A stretch of 64,000 nt of DNA, from contig CAMYNM010000015.1 in NCBI GenBank assembly GCA_947259725.1, positions 1 to 64,000 on the forward strand. The letters run 5' to 3'. The translations under genes and the position numbers were made by a program. A model generated the notes under the pieces. The model worked only from the letters and a program-made list of their open reading frames with translations. It made no database searches and was not told the DNA's origin. This DNA comes from CALZIK01 sp945787635. GTDB taxonomy: Bacteria; Acidobacteriota; Thermoanaerobaculia; Multivoradales; JAHEKO01. This document shows positions 38,411 through 47,247 of the stretch, in pieces (positions within the stretch are counted from its first letter, which is position 1; each line of letters begins with the position of its first letter).

Positions 38411-40186
38411 CTAGGATCGTTTTGCCGCGAGCCAACGCTCGACCTTCTCGGCCAAAACCCAGAGAGGAACGGTTCCATCCTCGAGAACCAGATCGTGAAA
38501 AGCGCGCAGATCGAAGCGATCGCCGAGCTCGCTCTCGGCCAGCTGCCGCAGCCGCCTGATCTCGAGATTGCCGAGCATGTACGCCGTCGCCTGGCCCGGA
38601 ACCGCTATGTAGCGGTCGATCTCCGCCGTGCCCCGGGCGGTGGTCTCGGTGGTGTGAGACAGCAAGTAGTCGATCGCCTGCTGGCGAGACCAGCCCAGCG
38701 CGTGCATGCCGGAATCGACCACCAGCCGAGCCGCGCGCAGGGCCTCGTTCGAAAGCAGGCCGAGCCGGTCGACGTCGGCGCTGAACAGCCCGAGCTCTTC
38801 CGACAGACGTTCGGAGTAGAGCGCCCAGCCCTCCCCGAAGCCCGACAGAAAAAAGTACTGCGAGATCGGATGCAGGCCCTCGCGCTCGAGCGCGACCGCG
38901 ACCTGCATGTGATGGCCGGGATAGGCCTCGTGAAACGCGGTCGACTCGAGCCCAGCGCGGCTCTGCTCGGTCGCCTTGTAGGCATTGATCATGTACTTGC
39001 CGGGTTTGCCGTCAGGTGTCGGCGCGATCGCTTGACCGCCCGGCGCGGATTTCTCGAGAAACGACGGGTAAGGCTCGACAATGACCGGCGCTTTCGGAAC
39101 CCGTCCGAAGGCCCGCGGCATGGCCTGCCGGCCGCGCTCGACCGCGCTCTCGGCGTAGGCGATGAGCTCCGCGCGGCTCCGGAATCGGTACTTGGGGTCG
39201 GTCTTGACCAGGTTCAGGAGGTTGGTCGGATCCGAGACGCCGAAGCTGCGTTCGCCGATCGCGCGCATCTCGGCCTGGATCATCTCCATCTGCTCCAAGC
39301 CGATCCGGTGCACTTCCTCGGCGGTCATGTCGACGGTGGCGTGATACTTGACCGCCGCCGCGTAGCACTGCGCGCCCTCGGGATTGGCGCTCACGCCGAC
39401 CTCCTCCCGCGCCCGCGGCAAGTAGGTCTCGGCGAGGAAGCTCCGGTACTTTTGAATCGCAGGGCGAATCGATCTCGTCTCGAACGACTCGAGTTGACTC
39501 CGATAGTCCGGCATGCCGTCCACTGCCATCTGAACGAAAGGCGATGCGCTCACCGGCGCGGCGAGCATCGCGTCCATCTGCTCGATCACCACGCGGACGT
39601 TGCCCGCCGGCGCGCTGTAGCCGACACGAAGGCCTTCAGTGAGATTCGCGATCTCGGTTTCCAGGTACTCGGCGATACCGGAGAATCGAGCCAGCGCGTT
39701 GCGCTGGTCCTCCAGCGTGTCGACCGGCACCTGGCCGGCAATCAACGGCAGCTCGCCCTGCCATCCGGTCCAGGTTGGGCTGACGTTCCAAAGCTCCATC
39801 CTGCAGGCCCGAAACCCGCGCGAGGCCTCGAGCAGATGCCTCAAGAACTTGTAAGTCATCGCCTCCGGCCGGCCCTCGATCTCCGCAAGGTCGATCTCCT
39901 CGAGCTTGGCCAAGAATTTGTCCTCCCGGGACTGCCACCGCGCCAGCGCCTCGAGGCTGTGATCGCCCAGTTGGGTCGGGTGCCGATCCGGGGCGCCATA
40001 GGAGACCGCGTGGTACGGAAACGCGTCGAAGTAGGACTCGACGTAGTCATCGGCCAGCGCTGAGACCCGCGCGGCGACCCCGTCGCCTTCGGTCTCGGTC
40101 GAGCCGTTGCCCGATTCGCTCGACGGGCCGTCGCAGCCCGTAACCAGCACAACCATCACGATGAACAGGCTGAGCGATGAGCGCAT
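38411..40186 (-). CDS. DUF885 family lipoprotein, putative metallopeptidase
   Basis: A 591-residue lipoprotein with its lipobox in VLVTGC. This is the DUF885 family (PF05960), with its gluzincin-like motif HEAYPGHHMQ, the downstream glutamate region FGEGWALYSERLSEELG, and 'IDYLLSHTTETTARGTAEIDRYIAVPGQATAYMLG'. Related enzymes remove peptides or act as carboxypeptidases in the periplasm; the substrate is unknown. ATG 40186 is used because the lipoprotein signal begins there and GGAG lies 8 nt upstream. The FHA gene is divergent. Confidence 0.85.
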   Translation of the reverse strand: MRSSLSLFIVMVVLVTGCDGPSSESGNGSTETEGDGVAARVSALADDYVESYFDAFPYHAVSYGAPDRHPTQLGDHSLEALARWQSREDKFLAKLEEIDLAEIEGRPEAMTYKFLRHLLEASRGFRACRMELWNVSPTWTGWQGELPLIAGQVPVDTLEDQRNALARFSGIAEYLETEIANLTEGLRVGYSAPAGNVRVVIEQMDAMLAAPVSASPFVQMAVDGMPDYRSQLESFETRSIRPAIQKYRSFLAETYLPRAREEVGVSANPEGAQCYAAAVKYHATVDMTAEEVHRIGLEQMEMIQAEMRAIGERSFGVSDPTNLLNLVKTDPKYRFRSRAELIAYAESAVERGRQAMPRAFGRVPKAPVIVEPYPSFLEKSAPGGQAIAPTPDGKPGKYMINAYKATEQSRAGLESTAFHEAYPGHHMQVAVALEREGLHPISQYFFLSGFGEGWALYSERLSEELGLFSADVDRLGLLSNEALRAARLVVDSGMHALGWSRQQAIDYLLSHTTETTARGTAEIDRYIAVPGQATAYMLGNLEIRRLRQLAESELGDRFDLRAFHDLVLEDGTVPLWVLAEKVERWLAAKRS

Positions 40187-40280
40187 TTCCTTGGTCTCCA
40201 GGGTCGTTTTGACCGGACTCGTTGGCAAGGTCGAAACCGGAATCGTAACACCCGAGTTTCGACCTGCGGGCGAGAGCCTC

Positions 40281-40286
40281 TAGAAT
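40281..40286 (+). promoter_or_regulatory. Putative -10 element TAGAAT of the FHA gene
   Basis: TAGAAT predicts transcription from about 40293, leaving 7 nt before ATG 40300. No ribosome site is seen. Confidence 0.35.
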
Positions 40287-40299
40287 CAGCATCCGCGAG

Positions 40300-41622
40300 A
40301 TGCACGTGAGCGACATCATGAGCCGAAGCCCCTCGAACGAGCCGGTCCGATTTCCGCCTGGCCAAACACTCCTGCGCCCGGTCCCCTTCCAGGACGATGC
40401 CTTGTCGCTCGTCGATGACCGGCTCGCGATGGGAGACTGCGGTGAGGGCCGTTTCGAGATCACGACCCGCGAGTCCCGGCTCACATGCCTGATTCATCAC
40501 TCGGCGCCCTACCTCGCCGGCCTGCAGGAGGGACACCTGTTTACCCAGGTTCCGCTCTACGATTTCGTCACCCGCAGCCGACAGCTCGAGGGCGCGATGT
40601 GCTCGCTGGTCAAGACCGATTCGCCGCTGGTCTTGCTGACCGCCGTTCATTTCTGCAAGCGACCGATGCTCCAGGGCTCGACGCGGCTAGTGGATCCGGC
40701 TCACGTTCTCGCCGTGCTCGCTCGCGAGCGACGAGACGCCGCGATCGCCTTCGAGCGCTCGGGAAGCCGGACGCTTCTCTTCCTGAAGGATGGCGAGCCC
40801 GCCCGGCTCTACTTTGGTGATCGGCAAGACGACCCCGGCGCGGGGAGCCTGGAGGAGCGGGTCCTGGCATTCGCCTTCGCGCCCGACACGGAGCCGTGCC
40901 GAGTGGAGGTCTTCACCGAGCTGCAACTCGAGCCGGACCCCGACGCGCGGACCTCTCTGGTCAAGCTGGCGCAGTCGAGCCAGCCCGCGCCGCCCGTGGA
41001 TATCTGCGTCCACTACCCTGATGGCCGGGAGCTGCGCCGAAGGCCCTACGCTGGCCCGGAGATGATCATCGGACGCGATCCCACGGTGGATCTCTACATC
41101 GACAATCTCGCGGTCAGCCGCAAGCATGCTCGCATCACCTGGCAGCGCGGTGGCTTCGTGCTGGAGGATCTGGGCAGCGCCAACGGCACGTTCATCGACG
41201 GCGAGCCGGTGACTTCCGTCGTCCTGAGCGCCGGCCAGGAGGTGGAGATCGGCAAGTTCCGGCTCTCGATCTACGAGTATCCGATCGAACCTCAGGTGAT
41301 GGAGACCATGTTCATGCCGTTGAAGGCCACCCCATCACTCGGGTACCTGATCGGCGCCGAGGAGACCGTGCGTCTGCGCAAGGACACCATCTTCGGCAAG
41401 GGTGACGGCGTCGATGTCCGCGTAGCCGGCTTTCGAGTGCAGCCGGTCCACGCCCGGCTCTCGTTTCAAGACGGCGAGTTCGAGCTGCGCTGCTTCGGCA
41501 AGGGCAAACTGCGGGTCAACGGCGACACCACGAGGGCGGCCACGCTGACCTTCGGCGACGAGATCCAGATCGGCCGCACGCGCTTCCAGCTCGCGCGCGA
41601 AGCCGGCAGTTCGACAGCGTGA
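40300..41622 (+). CDS. FHA-domain protein with a second, degenerate FHA repeat
   Basis: A 440-residue cytoplasmic protein. The N-terminal half (about 1-235) resembles signalling platforms with a DUF4388-like segment ('LIHHSAPYLAGLQEGHLFTQVPLYDFVTRSRQLEGAM'). The first FHA domain (about 250-325) is canonical: GRDPTVDLYI, 'LAVSRKHARITW' and 'LGSANGTFIDGEPV' carry the Gly-Arg, Ser-x-x-His and Asn-Gly that bind phosphothreonine. The second repeat (about 345-425) keeps the fold ('IFGKGDGVDVRVAGFRVQPVHARLSF') but has lost Arg and Ser, so it is unlikely to bind phosphate. It probably links a Ser/Thr kinase to an effector. Confidence 0.8.
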   Translation: MHVSDIMSRSPSNEPVRFPPGQTLLRPVPFQDDALSLVDDRLAMGDCGEGRFEITTRESRLTCLIHHSAPYLAGLQEGHLFTQVPLYDFVTRSRQLEGAMCSLVKTDSPLVLLTAVHFCKRPMLQGSTRLVDPAHVLAVLARERRDAAIAFERSGSRTLLFLKDGEPARLYFGDRQDDPGAGSLEERVLAFAFAPDTEPCRVEVFTELQLEPDPDARTSLVKLAQSSQPAPPVDICVHYPDGRELRRRPYAGPEMIIGRDPTVDLYIDNLAVSRKHARITWQRGGFVLEDLGSANGTFIDGEPVTSVVLSAGQEVEIGKFRLSIYEYPIEPQVMETMFMPLKATPSLGYLIGAEETVRLRKDTIFGKGDGVDVRVAGFRVQPVHARLSFQDGEFELRCFGKGKLRVNGDTTRAATLTFGDEIQIGRTRFQLAREAGSSTA

Positions 41623-41662
41623 ACCCCGCGCCTGGTAGATCTGCAAGAGCAGGAGGCGCCGG

Positions 41663-42070
41663 TCAGGAGTGCGCTGTCGGCTGCGAGGGACGGCGGAAGA
41701 TCGTCCACCCCAGACGCGCCAGCACCAGGAAGACGCCGATCGCCACCGTCGTCATGGCGACTACCCTCGCCAGGTCGAGGGGCAGGAACAGCCAGGCGAG
41801 GGCATAGCCCACGCCGGCGATCACCAGAGTCCAGCCGGTAAACCGCTGCAGGGCCTGCTTTTTCGACGGCTCGCAACGCTGGACGGAAAGCGGCTCCAGG
41901 GTCTTGGGGACCGCATTGGAATAGAGCACCAACACGATCCCCATGACCACGCCGACGGCGCGCTTCTGGGCGCCGGGCTCGATCAGGTCGGCGCCGACCG
42001 CGAGCTTGAGGCTGAAGGCGATCGCCAGAATCGCGGCCGCCAGAAGGAGCGAACTGCGTATTGTCATCAT
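41663..42070 (-). CDS. Four-helix membrane protein downstream of the SdpR-like regulator
   Basis: 135 residues with helices at LLLAAAILAIAFSLKLAVG, AVGVVMGIVLVLYSNAVP, FTGWTLVIAGVGYALAWLFL and VVAMTTVAIGVFLVLARLGW. Its ATGA overlaps the stop of the ArsR regulator, so translation is coupled. In the classic SdpR/SdpI pair the partner is a polytopic immunity protein with helices in similar places; the 'NAVPKT.....R' loop is reminiscent of SdpI, but similarity is too weak for a name. It converges with the FHA gene. Confidence 0.6.
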   Translation of the reverse strand: MMTIRSSLLLAAAILAIAFSLKLAVGADLIEPGAQKRAVGVVMGIVLVLYSNAVPKTLEPLSVQRCEPSKKQALQRFTGWTLVIAGVGYALAWLFLPLDLARVVAMTTVAIGVFLVLARLGWTIFRRPSQPTAHS

Positions 42071-42387
42071 GATCCGGATTCCTTCCTGTGTCTGTCGCCG
42101 GAGACGATACTCGCCTCCTTCGACTGAATTTCTAGTCCGAACGCCTGGGTGAATCCCAGGAGAGCGTCTTCAAGCACTGACATCTTGAGCCGGTAGATGA
42201 TGGTCTTCCCGTTCCGCTCGGTCTCGACGAGGCCGGCTCCCCGCAGGACCGCGAAATGCGCCGACATGGTGGGCTTCGAGACCTCGAAGTGCTCGGCCAG
42301 CTCGCCCGCGACCATCGGCCGCCGGCGCAAGAGCTGAAGGACCCTGCGCCGGGTCGGGTCGGAAAGGGCCTTGAAGACCTTGTTCAT
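42067..42387 (-). CDS. SdpR-like ArsR family autorepressor
   Basis: A 106-residue winged-helix protein. 'VFKALSDPTRRRVLQLLRRRPMVAGELAEHFEVSKPTMSAHFAVLRGAGLVETERNGKTIIYRL' is the full ArsR DNA-binding domain, and the SdpR-type opening MNKVFKALSDPTRR is clear. No CxC metal site is present, so it is not a metal sensor. Its own promoter carries a perfect TTAGCTAA palindrome over the -10, as expected for autorepression. It is coupled to a downstream membrane protein. ATG 42387 is 7 nt after the -10, so the mRNA is probably leaderless. Confidence 0.8.
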   Translation of the reverse strand: MNKVFKALSDPTRRRVLQLLRRRPMVAGELAEHFEVSKPTMSAHFAVLRGAGLVETERNGKTIIYRLKMSVLEDALLGFTQAFGLEIQSKEASIVSGDRHRKESGS

Positions 42388-42394
42388 GTTTCGT

Positions 42395-42423
42395 AATTTA
42401 GCTAATCGTCTAATTGTTGTCAA
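42395..42423 (-). promoter_or_regulatory. Strong promoter TTGACA-N17-TAAATT with TTAGCTAA operator
   Basis: On the minus strand TTGACA (42423-42418) and TAAATT (42400-42395) are exactly 17 bp apart. The 8-bp palindrome TTAGCTAA (42398-42405) overlaps the -10, so a bound repressor would block RNA polymerase. Transcription should start at or one base from ATG 42387. Confidence 0.7.
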
Positions 42424-42467
42424 TCCCCAGCTCGCCGGCGCCGGAGGTCGAGGGTCGACGCGAATCT

Positions 42468-42989
42468 CTAGCTCACGAGCTCATACAGCAGCTCGTCGAC
42501 GCGCTCGTCTCCGGCGGCAGCAGCCGCGCCAGCGGCGCCACCAGCGCCAGGTACCGCTTCAGATCGTTCAGCCGAAAGCGTGAATCCGCACTTCTCGAGT
42601 ACCCGGATCGACCCGAGGTTGTGCCTGGCAACGTAGGCGTGGAGCGGTCGCTCCGTGACCTCGGTAAGAAACTCGAGCAGCGCCGCGGTGGCGATGCCCC
42701 GGCCCCAGAACTCCCGGCCGAGCCAGTAACCGACCAGCCGCCGGCCGGACTGCTCGAAGCACACGACATTCCCTGCGACTTTCTCGCCTCGAAGAATGGT
42801 CCGCGTGACCACCGCTTCGTCCGCCACGATCTTCCCCCAGTGCTCCATGAACGCCGCGCGGCCGCGGGCCGGAAACGCCGCTTGACGATTGGCTTCGGGG
42901 TCGCGTTGGTGCTCGTAGAAGACCGGGAGATCCGCTTCGAGGACAGCACGCAGAAAGACCTCGCCGGCTCTTGGATCGGTGGGTGGCAT
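42468..42989 (-). CDS. GNAT N-acetyltransferase, RimJ-like
   Basis: 173 residues: 'VFLRAVLEADLPVFYEHQRDPEANRQAAF' is the N-terminal signature, 'YWLGREFWGRGIATAALLEFLTEV' contains the acetyl-CoA-binding GRGIAT loop, and 'HNLGSIRVLEKCGFTL' is the conserved C-terminal motif. The Ala/Gly-rich tail GAGGAAGAAAAAGDE is low-complexity. It is probably a cytoplasmic protein- or amine-acetylating enzyme of unknown target. ATG 42989 begins MPPTDPRAG; the longer frame lacks conservation. It is divergent from the amidohydrolase gene. Confidence 0.8.
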   Translation of the reverse strand: MPPTDPRAGEVFLRAVLEADLPVFYEHQRDPEANRQAAFPARGRAAFMEHWGKIVADEAVVTRTILRGEKVAGNVVCFEQSGRRLVGYWLGREFWGRGIATAALLEFLTEVTERPLHAYVARHNLGSIRVLEKCGFTLSAERSEAVPGAGGAAGAAAAAGDERVDELLYELVS

Positions 42990-43044
42990 CGAGGCTCGCA
43001 ACTCGCGTCGAGACTCTACTGCATGGCTTTGGGAACCGCCGGAG

Positions 43045-43050
43045 TACACT
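43045..43050 (+). promoter_or_regulatory. Putative -10 element TACACT of the amidohydrolase operon
   Basis: TACACT predicts a leader of about 17 nt that includes GGAGG. The -35 is weak. Confidence 0.3.
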
Positions 43051-43073
43051 CTCCCCCACGGAGGACGCTGGCG

Positions 43074-44816
43074 ATGAAGAAGAACCCCCTGAATCACCTA
43101 CTGGTTGGAGCGTTCGCAACCGGCCTGCTGGTCGGTTCCGCCGGCTGCAACCCGTCTCGCGCGCCGGACCAAATCGCCGACCTAGTGTTGCGTAACGGTG
43201 TCGTCGCGACGGTGGCCGAGGCTCAGCCCGAGGCCCAGGCGGTCGCGATCCGCGGGCCATGGATCGTCGCGGTCGGGAGCGACGACGACGTCGAGGCCTG
43301 GATCGGGCCGAAGACCGAAGTCCTCGATCTCGCCGGCCGCCGCGCGATTCCGGGCTTCGTCGAAGGTCACGGACATTTCCTGAGCCTCGGACATGCCAAG
43401 ACGATTCTGGATCTGACCAAGGCGCAGGCTTGGAACGAGATTGTCGCCATGGTCGCCGAAGCCGCCGAACGTGCCGAGCCCGGAGAGTGGATCGCCGGAC
43501 GCGGCTGGCACCAGGAAAAGTGGGAGCGGCCGCCGTCGCCCGCGGTCGAAGGCAACCCCGTCCATCACTCGCTCTCCGCGGCGAGCCCCGAGAATCCGGT
43601 GCTTCTGGGGCACGCCAGCGGCCACGCCGCGTTCGCCAACGCCAAGGCGATGCAGCTGGCGGGACTGACCCGCGACTCCGAGAACCCGGCCGGCGGTGAG
43701 CTGGTTCGCGATTCGTCCGGAGAGCTCACCGGCCTCTTGCGCGAAACCGCGCAGCGCCTAGTCGCCGGCGCGCTGTCACATGCGCTCGAGACCAGAAATA
43801 AGCAAGAAGTCGAGGCCGAAACGCGCCGGTTCGTCGAGCTCGCCGGTGAGGACGCGCTCTCAAAGGGGGTCACCAGCTTCCACGACGCCGGCACGCCCTT
43901 CGAAGACATCGACTTTTTCAGGCGCCTCGAAACCGACGGCGAGCTGCCGATCCGCCTCTACGTGATGGTCCGCCGAGAGAGCAACGAGGTCATGGACGAG
44001 CTCTTGCCAAGCTACCGCATGGTCGCCGAGGGCAACGACTTTCTCACCGTCCGCTCGATCAAGCGCCAGATCGACGGCGCTCTCGGCGCCCACGGCGCCT
44101 GGCTGCTCGAGCCCTACACCGACATGCCCGAAAGCCGTGGTCTGGTGCTCGAGCCCGAAGACGAGATTCGCGGCACCGCGGAGGTCGCCATCAAACACGG
44201 CTTCCAGGTCAACACCCACGCGATCGGAGATCGCGCCAACCGCAGCGTCCTCGACATCTACCAGGGGGTCTTCGAGGCCAGCGGCAATCCGGCCGACCTG
44301 CGTTGGCGGATCGAGCACGCGCAGCATCTCAGCCCTGAAGACGTGCCTCGCTTTTCCGAGCTCGGCGTCATCGCCTCGATGCAGGGCGTCCACTGCACCT
44401 CGGATGGCCCCTGGGTGCCCGACCGCATCGGCGACCGGCGGGCCGCCGAGGGCGCCTATGTGTGGCGTTCACTTCTCGAAAGCGGCGTCACGATCATCAA
44501 CGGCACCGATGTCCCGGTCGAAGACATCGATCCGATCGCGAGCTTCTATTCCACCGTGTCGCGGCGGATGAACAACGGCGAGCTCTTCTACCCCGACCAG
44601 AGGATGACCCGCGACGAGGCGCTTCGCTCGTACACCCTCAGCGGCGCCTATGCGGCCTTCGAAGAAGATCTCAAGGGCTCGATCGAACCGGGCAAGCTCG
44701 CCGACATCGTCGTCTTGTCGCAAGACATCATGACGGTTCCCGACGACGAGATCCTGGCGACCCGAGTCGATACGACGATCCTCGGCGGCGAGGTTCGTTA
44801 CCGACGCTCGGAATGA
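43074..44816 (+). CDS. Amidohydrolase-family lipoprotein (YtcJ-like)
   Basis: 580 residues with a signal ending LLVGSAGC. The metal-dependent hydrolase barrel has the typical PF07969 layout: 'RRAIPGFVEGHGHFLSLGH' (HxH site), 'IAGRGWHQEKW', the conserved 'IKRQIDGALGAHGAWL', the histidines in GFQVNTHAIGDRANR and WRIEHAQHL, and the Asp of INGTDVPVEDID. Members hydrolyse N-acyl amines or imide-like substrates; an exported lipoprotein form is common in Acidobacteriota. GGAGG lies 9 nt before the ATG. The stop overlaps the next start (ATGA), which marks the head of a three-gene operon. Confidence 0.85.
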   Translation: MKKNPLNHLLVGAFATGLLVGSAGCNPSRAPDQIADLVLRNGVVATVAEAQPEAQAVAIRGPWIVAVGSDDDVEAWIGPKTEVLDLAGRRAIPGFVEGHGHFLSLGHAKTILDLTKAQAWNEIVAMVAEAAERAEPGEWIAGRGWHQEKWERPPSPAVEGNPVHHSLSAASPENPVLLGHASGHAAFANAKAMQLAGLTRDSENPAGGELVRDSSGELTGLLRETAQRLVAGALSHALETRNKQEVEAETRRFVELAGEDALSKGVTSFHDAGTPFEDIDFFRRLETDGELPIRLYVMVRRESNEVMDELLPSYRMVAEGNDFLTVRSIKRQIDGALGAHGAWLLEPYTDMPESRGLVLEPEDEIRGTAEVAIKHGFQVNTHAIGDRANRSVLDIYQGVFEASGNPADLRWRIEHAQHLSPEDVPRFSELGVIASMQGVHCTSDGPWVPDRIGDRRAAEGAYVWRSLLESGVTIINGTDVPVEDIDPIASFYSTVSRRMNNGELFYPDQRMTRDEALRSYTLSGAYAAFEEDLKGSIEPGKLADIVVLSQDIMTVPDDEILATRVDTTILGGEVRYRRSE

Positions 44817-46021
44817 GCGAGATCCCGGCCAGCGAGCCGGCGTACCAAAGAAACCCGTACCTTACGACCCTGGAAGTCGAAGTCATCCGAGCCGGCGACG
44901 ACCGGGGCCGGCCCTTTGCGGTCCTCGATGACACGGTCCTCTACCCCGAGGGCGGCGGGCAGCCGGCGGATCACGGCAAGCTCGGCGCGATCGCGATAAC
45001 GGACGTACAGAGGGTGGACGGAGAGATTCGCCACTACCTTGGCGTTTCCTGCGCGCCTGGACGCGCGGTCCTCACCCTCGACTGGGGACGCCGCTTCGAC
45101 CTCATGCAGCAGCACACCGCGCAGCACCTCCTGTCCGCTCTCGCTCTCAACCGGTTCGGCTGGGCTACTCGGTCGTTTCATCTCGGAGCCGAGACCAGCG
45201 ACATCGAGCTCGACGCCGCCGAGCTTCCGAGGACCGAGCTCGACGCGCTCGAAGGAGCCGCGATGGCCGAGGTAGTCGCCGCTCGAGCCGTCTCGACCCG
45301 CCGGGTCACGTCAGAGGAGTATGCCCGACTCGAGGTTCGCAGCCGCGGCCTTCCCGCGAGCCACACGGGAGACATCCGGCTGGTCGAGATCGACGGAATC
45401 GACCGCAACACCTGCGGCGGCACGCACCTGCGGACCACCGCCGAGATCGAAGTCGTCAAGATCCTCGACACCGAACGGCTTCGCGGCGGGACCCGAGTGC
45501 GTTGGGTGGCGGGTGGACGGGTGCGGCGTCGGCTGGCCACGCACGAAGCGCGCAACTCGGCGCTGCGCGAGCTTTTCGACAGCGACGACGCGAGCCTGGC
45601 CGAGATTGCAGGCTTGAAACTGGAGCAGCTAGCAAATCAAAGGCGCCGGATCCGTCACCTCGAGCTCGATTTGGCCGCCGCCCGAGCGACGGCTCTTGCG
45701 GCGAGCGACGATCCGGTAGTCGACGCGCACTACAAGAACGTCGACGGAGGCTTCCTACAACAGGTGGCGCGATCGCTGCTCGAGCAAGCGCCGGCGAAAG
45801 CGGCTCTGCTGACCGCCACCCGAGACGCGAGCAGCTTCTTCCTCGTGGCGGCCGGCGCGGAGAGCCCGCTCGACGCTGCCGAGACCGGCGCGCGAATTGC
45901 CGAGACTCTCGGAGGAAGAGGCGGCGGCTCGGGAGGGATCCACCAGGGCAAGGCCGGCTCGCTCGAGCGCCGCGACGCGGCGGTCCAGATGCTCCGCCGG
46001 GGAAACGAGGGGTCACCATGA
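44813..46021 (+). CDS. Alanyl-tRNA editing protein (AlaX-like, DHHA1)
   Basis: 402 residues homologous to the editing half of alanyl-tRNA synthetase. The zinc-binding motifs are QQHTAQHLLSA (HxxxH) and NTCGGTHLR (CxxxH), which hydrolyse mischarged Ser- or Gly-tRNA(Ala). A helical linker and a C-terminal DHHA1 domain follow ('FFLVAAGAESPLDAAETGARIAETLGGRGGGSGGIHQG'), making it a full-length AlaX-L-type protein. Its start (ATGA) overlaps the amidohydrolase stop and its own stop overlaps the next gene (ATGA). This is an odd context for a translation-fidelity enzyme. Confidence 0.85.
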   Translation: MSEIPASEPAYQRNPYLTTLEVEVIRAGDDRGRPFAVLDDTVLYPEGGGQPADHGKLGAIAITDVQRVDGEIRHYLGVSCAPGRAVLTLDWGRRFDLMQQHTAQHLLSALALNRFGWATRSFHLGAETSDIELDAAELPRTELDALEGAAMAEVVAARAVSTRRVTSEEYARLEVRSRGLPASHTGDIRLVEIDGIDRNTCGGTHLRTTAEIEVVKILDTERLRGGTRVRWVAGGRVRRRLATHEARNSALRELFDSDDASLAEIAGLKLEQLANQRRRIRHLELDLAAARATALAASDDPVVDAHYKNVDGGFLQQVARSLLEQAPAKAALLTATRDASSFFLVAAGAESPLDAAETGARIAETLGGRGGGSGGIHQGKAGSLERRDAAVQMLRRGNEGSP

Positions 46022-47214
46022 AGTCCAGCGGCTTGCCGCCGGCAGCTTGGCTGACGGTTGCGACTCTTCTCTTCTCGGTCGCGGTCGGTGCGCAAGCTAC
46101 GGCTCCAAGATCGCTTTTTGGGGACGACTTCGAAGGCGATCTCTCCGGTTGGGAGATCAACTCCGAGGACGCCATCACCATCATCGATTCGAGGGACGAG
46201 ACTCACGGGCAGGTGCTCCGTCTTCGCCCCGAACACTCGACGCTCTTCGCGCTGATCCGGGGCTCGGAAAGCTGGCCCGCATACCGCATCGAAGGCGAGG
46301 TGCTCTTTCCCACCGACGAGCACAGCTATCTGGGTTTCATCTACAACCTGCACGACCACGACGGTCGGATCGACCTCGGCAGCCTCTACATCAAGGGCAA
46401 CGGCAGCTATGTCCGAATCAACCCGCGCAGGGACTGGAACCCCGCCCGAATGCTCCACGAGGAGTTTCGTGTCGAGCTCACCGGTGACGACGCCATCGTC
46501 ATCGGAGAGTGGCAACGCTTCGCCTTCGAGGTCGAAGGAGCCGTTTGCCATCTTTACGTCGCCGACATGAAGACCCCCAAGGTCACTTTCCCCTACTTCG
46601 AGTTTGACTCCGGACTGGCGGGCTTCAAGCCGCGGGTCGTCGGCGGCCCAGTTTGGATCGACAACCTCAGAGCGACCGCCATCGACGGGCTGAGCTACCG
46701 CGGCCCGATGCTTCCCGCAGGGATCGAGCACCGCCCGGAGAGGATGGTGCGCGACTGGCAGGTCTTGGGTCCACTCCGGGGAACCCACGGCGAGCTCGAG
46801 CGGCGCGCCTCGCCCCTGGTCGCCAGTGCCGTCGAAAACGGCGTCGAGCATCGGTGGCGTACATTCGCCACCGATCCGCGCGGCGCGGTTGTCACCGGTC
46901 GAGTGGTGGATTTTCTAGGCGACCGCACCGTCGCCTACTTCCATACGACGATCGAGGTGGCCGAGAACGCCTCCGCCAAGCTCGAGTTCAGCACCATCGA
47001 CGAGATGGCCGTCTGGCGAAACGGCCGTTTCGAGGGCTACAGCCGCGCCGATCAGTTCGCCTGGCACGACTTCGGCCTGAACCCGGATCATCCACCGTCA
47101 CCGTACACCTCCCTGGCTCTGGACCCGGGCACTAATCATGTCTTGATTCGCATCCGCGGCGGCCGCTACGCAAGCGGCGGGTTTTTCGCCGCGGTGCGCT
47201 CAGAACCTCGATAG
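46018..47214 (+). CDS. Secreted protein with lectin-like beta-sandwich, function unknown
   Basis: 398 residues with a signal peptide (WLTVATLLFSVAVGAQA). 'DDFEGDLSGWEINSEDAITI' and 'FALIRGSESWPAYRIEGEVLF' form a jelly-roll module of the kind found in carbohydrate-binding and 3-keto-disaccharide-hydrolase-like domains ('YLGFIYNLHD', 'RFAFEVEGAVCHLYVADMKTP', 'GGPVWIDNLRAT'). A second half (about 240-398) has another beta-rich repeat ending 'TNHVLIRIRGGRYASGGFFAAV'. There is no recognised catalytic motif. It is the last gene of the amidohydrolase-editing operon. Confidence 0.65.
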   Translation: MKSSGLPPAAWLTVATLLFSVAVGAQATAPRSLFGDDFEGDLSGWEINSEDAITIIDSRDETHGQVLRLRPEHSTLFALIRGSESWPAYRIEGEVLFPTDEHSYLGFIYNLHDHDGRIDLGSLYIKGNGSYVRINPRRDWNPARMLHEEFRVELTGDDAIVIGEWQRFAFEVEGAVCHLYVADMKTPKVTFPYFEFDSGLAGFKPRVVGGPVWIDNLRATAIDGLSYRGPMLPAGIEHRPERMVRDWQVLGPLRGTHGELERRASPLVASAVENGVEHRWRTFATDPRGAVVTGRVVDFLGDRTVAYFHTTIEVAENASAKLEFSTIDEMAVWRNGRFEGYSRADQFAWHDFGLNPDHPPSPYTSLALDPGTNHVLIRIRGGRYASGGFFAAVRSEPR

Positions 47215-47247
47215 CTGTAGCTTCGGGGCCCTGCGGCGACAGCCAAT

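Noticed and set aside
38495..40063. Long open frame of 522 codons antisense to DUF885
   Set aside because: The protein is composed of low-complexity Arg/Gly/Leu/Ala mixes typical of antisense frames in GC-rich genes; DUF885 on the other strand has strong motifs.
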